7,266 bases of DNA from an uncultured Brevinema sp. (GTDB taxonomy: Bacteria > Spirochaetota > Brevinematia > Brevinematales > Brevinemataceae), in contig CAMQSH010000094.1 of NCBI GenBank assembly GCA_947036575.1, forward strand, positions 1-7,266, read 5' to 3'. The position numbers were made by a program, and so were the translations under genes. The notes beneath the pieces are model-generated. The model made no database searches. It was given only the letters and a program-made list of their open reading frames with translations, and was not told the DNA's origin. Shown here piece by piece: positions 5,843 through 7,266 of this stretch (position 1 is its first letter; every line of letters starts with the position of its first letter).

Positions 5843-6498
5843 GTTGATTTATAAGAAGGATTTTTTTTTGAAGAGACTTTTCTTGGGACAGGATCATAAC
5901 CTTCTCCCCCAAAAGGATGACAAGATAACAGTCTTTTAATAGTAAGAAAAGATCCTTTTAGAAAACCATACACTCGAATTGCCTCTAAAGAATAAATAGA
6001 ACAGGAGGGGTTAAAACGACAAGATTTATTCAAAGACCCCGATAAATATTTTCTATAGAATAACACCATATAAAAAGATATTTTAGCAAGCATAGACATC
6101 TTTTGCGAGAATTGAGCTGTCTTAAAAGCGATAGAATCTACAGAACTTTGTAATAAAAAATATCTATCAGACAATAGTTGAAAAACTTTTTTTAATTCTT
6201 TTCTAGCATGCTTAGTATTGGTAATTGGTTTTGACTGGCTAATTAAAAGTACTAAAGGATAAGGAAAATAGTGATGTCTAAATTCTTCACGGACAATTCT
6301 TTTGATTTTATTTCTATAGACTGCATTCCCAAATTTTTTGGAACTAACAGCACCCAGTTTTGTAAAATCATTTTTAGAAAAAACAAATCTATAAATAAAA
6401 GAGCCTCCGTAAATGCGGAAACTCTTTTGAAAAAGATGTTGAAATTCTTTTTTATGTCTAATATGCTGCGAAGAATGAAAGGAGAAATTCTCTTTCAT
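5827..6498 (-). CDS. rnpA-yidD: Fusion of RNase P protein component (RnpA) and membrane insertion factor YidD
   Basis: One uninterrupted 223-residue frame carries two normally separate proteins. Residues 1 to about 111 are RnpA, the protein subunit of RNase P that helps mature the 5' ends of tRNAs: RHKKEFQHLFQ (14-24), KLGAVSSKKFGNAV (47-60) and the RNA-binding signature YRNKIKRIVREEFR (61-74). A linker (about 112-136) follows. Residues 137-206 are YidD, a small membrane-associated protein that aids YidC-dependent insertion: LFYRKYLSG (146-154), CRFNPSCSIYSLEAIR (160-175), LKGSFLTIKRLLSCHPF (180-196) and GYDPVP (200-205). The tail after 206 is basic. The only methionines near the join (M134, M136) have no Shine-Dalgarno, so a separate YidD start is unlikely. 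The ATG is 10 bp after the rpmH stop with no clear ribosome binding site, suggesting translational coupling. The usual next gene, yidC, is not here; cdsA converges instead. Confidence 0.93.
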   Translation of the reverse strand: MKENFSFHSSQHIRHKKEFQHLFQKSFRIYGGSFIYRFVFSKNDFTKLGAVSSKKFGNAVYRNKIKRIVREEFRHHYFPYPLVLLISQSKPITNTKHARKELKKVFQLLSDRYFLLQSSVDSIAFKTAQFSQKMSMLAKISFYMVLFYRKYLSGSLNKSCRFNPSCSIYSLEAIRVYGFLKGSFLTIKRLLSCHPFGGEGYDPVPRKVSSKKNPSYKSTKKQA

Positions 6499-6508
6499 TA
6501 AACGAGTT

Positions 6509-6643
6509 TTATACTGCTAATCTAGTTCGTCCTTTAGCACGACGACGAGCAAGAACTTTTCTACCATGACGATCAGACATTCTGTGACGAAAACCGTGTT
6601 TACGAGCACGTTTGATCTTAGAGGGTTGCCAAGTACGTTTCAT
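6509..6643 (-). CDS. rpmH: 50S ribosomal protein L34
   Basis: This 44-codon gene encodes the small basic large-subunit protein L34. The translation begins MKRTWQPSKIKRARKHGF and ends ARRRAKGRTRLAV, matching the family at MKRT-x-QPS, the HGFR-x-RM centre (residues 16-22) and the RRRAKGR end; the length is standard. GGAGA (6653-6649) lies 5 bases before the ATG. It sits directly upstream of rnpA, as in most bacteria, and downstream of tRNA-Phe on the same strand with no terminator between them, so it is probably part of a tRNA-rpmH-rnpA/yidD transcript. Confidence 0.97.
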   Translation of the reverse strand: MKRTWQPSKIKRARKHGFRHRMSDRHGRKVLARRRAKGRTRLAV

Positions 6644-6655
6644 TATTTTCTCCAT

Positions 6656-6676
6656 AACACTCTTTTTAGGAGTATT
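6656..6676 (-). other. Small stem-loop between tRNA-Phe and rpmH
   Basis: On the minus strand AATACTC and GAGTGTT can pair (seven base pairs including one G-T) around a CTAAAAA loop. No T-run follows, so it does not look like a terminator. It ends two bases before the rpmH Shine-Dalgarno and could be a processing or stability element in the spacer left after tRNA removal. Role is unproven. Confidence 0.4.
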
Positions 6677-6690
6677 TTATCTTTAGTCTT

Positions 6691-6763
6691 TGCCGAAAGG
6701 CGGAATTGAACCGCCGACACGAGGATTTTCAGTCCTCTGCTCTACCTACTGAGCTATTTCGGC
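6691..6763 (-). tRNA. tRNA-Phe (anticodon GAA)
   Basis: The minus strand folds as a complete 73-nt cloverleaf: acceptor stem GCCGAAA with TTTCGGC; D stem GCTC/GAGC around AGTAGGTA; anticodon stem GAGGA/TCCTC around loop CTGAAAA, giving anticodon GAA; a five-base variable loop GTGTC; and T stem GGCGG/CCGCC around TTCAATT. The discriminator base is A. The terminal CCA is not encoded (AAG follows), so a CCA-adding enzyme must be present. The gene lies 47 bp upstream of rpmH on the same strand. Confidence 0.97.
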
Positions 6764-6794
6764 AATAAGAAAGCAAGCTATCTTAATAGATAAT

Positions 6795-6823
6795 ATTATA
6801 CATGATTTGTTTTTATTTGTCAA
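6795..6823 (-). promoter_or_regulatory. Consensus promoter for the tRNA-Phe-rpmH-rnpA/yidD unit
   Basis: On the minus strand TTGACA (6823-6818) and TATAAT (6800-6795) are both perfect matches to consensus, with an optimal 17-bp spacer. The predicted start is near 6788, about 25 nt before the mature tRNA 5' end. This is the strongest promoter in the window, as expected for stable RNA and ribosomal protein expression. It lies just after the mrp stop codon. Confidence 0.85.
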
Positions 6824-6847
6824 TAGATTTTTTTATCTTTTTATTAA

Positions 6848-7266
6848 TTACTTATTTAAGTTTAATTTTGCCATCACCTTATCAGTAATTTTATTAAATT
6901 CTTTTTTCCAGATTCCATTGCTAACAATCTCTTCTAATACCCCTCTATCAGCAACGCTTGCTACTTCTGGATCTAATGGTAAATCAGCAAGCACATCAAG
7001 ATCATAAGTGGTTAAAAACTCATTAAATTCTTGATTTTTTGGAAAAATAGGAATTAATTTATTACAATCCCTACAAACTACGGTACCCATATTATAGACT
7101 AAACCTAAGATAGGCGTATTAAATTTTTTGAACATTGAAACACCTTTGATCGTATCTTCCAAAGCAACACCTTGAGGAGTACTCACTACTAGCAAGCCAT
7201 CTAAAGGAATACTTTGACCAACTAAAATAGGAATATCTCCTGTCCCTGGAGGCATATCTAACACAA
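6848..7266 (-). CDS. mrp: Mrp/ApbC-family P-loop ATPase, Fe-S cluster carrier, 5'-partial
   Basis: Mrp proteins (ApbC/NBP35 family) bind and hand over iron-sulfur clusters, usually as ATP-using dimers in the cytoplasm. Only the last 139 or so codons are in the window, and the N-terminus with the P-loop lies beyond the right edge; the GTG at 7264 is not a start. Counting from that GTG, the visible motifs are LDMPPGTGD (2-10, the switch/Walker B-like segment), QSIPLDGLLVVSTPQGVALED (17 onward), ILGLVYNMG (52-60) and CRDC (64-67), the two cysteines that bind the bridging cluster, then LADLPLDPEVA near the C-terminus. The usual ENM before the cysteines reads YNM here. No terminator is visible after the stop, so some transcription may run into the tRNA-Phe unit. 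Confidence 0.93.
   Translation of the reverse strand, partial: VLDMPPGTGDIPILVGQSIPLDGLLVVSTPQGVALEDTIKGVSMFKKFNTPILGLVYNMGTVVCRDCNKLIPIFPKNQEFNEFLTTYDLDVLADLPLDPEVASVADRGVLEEIVSNGIWKKEFNKITDKVMAKLNLNK

Noticed and set aside
5718..5939. Plus-strand open frame spanning the end of cdsA and the end of the fusion gene
   Set aside because: It runs through the terminator hairpin and overlaps two genuine genes in other frames; composition is what AT-rich shadow frames give.
6097..6099. Separate yidD starting at the internal ATG (M134 or M136)
   Set aside because: No Shine-Dalgarno precedes either ATG and no stop separates it from RnpA, so a single fused product is the simpler reading; internal initiation is not formally excluded.
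6271..6501. Plus-strand open frame opposite RnpA
   Set aside because: It is antisense to the conserved RnpA domain and has no independent start signals.
6779..6792. TATCT/AGATA inverted repeat at the predicted start of the tRNA leader
   Set aside because: The stem is only five A/T-rich pairs, expected often by chance here; it would be removed by RNase P processing.

Overview
The window is AT-rich (about 30% GC by eye) chromosomal DNA carrying mostly housekeeping genes packed in short operons. Nothing in it looks mobile: no transposase, phage gene, CRISPR array or long repeat was seen. Gene content (AcpS, UppS, CdsA, Frr, L34, RnpA, YidD, Mrp) is bacterial. The base composition, the frr-uppS-cdsA cluster and the transglutaminase-like/TPR protein would fit an AT-rich spirochaete or a similar lineage, but this placement is a guess and no gene here proves it.

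Layout, left to right. (1) Positions 1-1993, + strand: a protein whose 5' end lies outside the window, with the end of a transglutaminase-like cysteine/histidine domain followed by TPR-like helices, then a Gph-type HAD phosphatase. This unit ends at a symmetric terminator near 2016-2041 shared with the convergent acpS. (2) Positions 2066-3587: acpS (minus) and a sigma-70 family factor (plus) are divergent across a 209-bp, very AT-rich intergenic region holding one promoter for each. The sigma factor carries an unusual cysteine-rich insert (C48, C49, C62, C65) between conserved regions 1.2 and 2. (3) Positions 3598-5842: a promoter and the operon frr-uppS-cdsA (ribosome recycling, undecaprenyl diphosphate synthesis, CDP-diacylglycerol synthesis), ending at a terminator. 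(4) Positions 6823 down to 5827, minus strand: a consensus promoter (TTGACA-17-TATAAT), then tRNA-Phe(GAA), rpmH (L34) and a single reading frame that fuses RnpA (RNase P protein) to YidD (membrane-protein insertion factor). (5) Positions 7266-6848, minus strand: the C-terminal part of an Mrp/ApbC-type Fe-S carrier ATPase, cut by the window edge.

How the genes work together: cell-envelope precursor supply (AcpS for fatty acids, UppS for the lipid carrier, CdsA for phospholipids) sits next to translation genes (Frr, L34, tRNA-Phe) and RNA processing (RnpA). The most notable points are the RnpA-YidD fusion, its placement in a transcript that begins with a tRNA that RNase P must process, the cysteine-rich sigma factor, and a bidirectional terminator whose hairpin encodes the last residues of the fusion protein. 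All four proposed promoters have a 17-bp spacer and TTGACA-like -35 boxes, so primary-type sigma recognition is probably ordinary in this organism.
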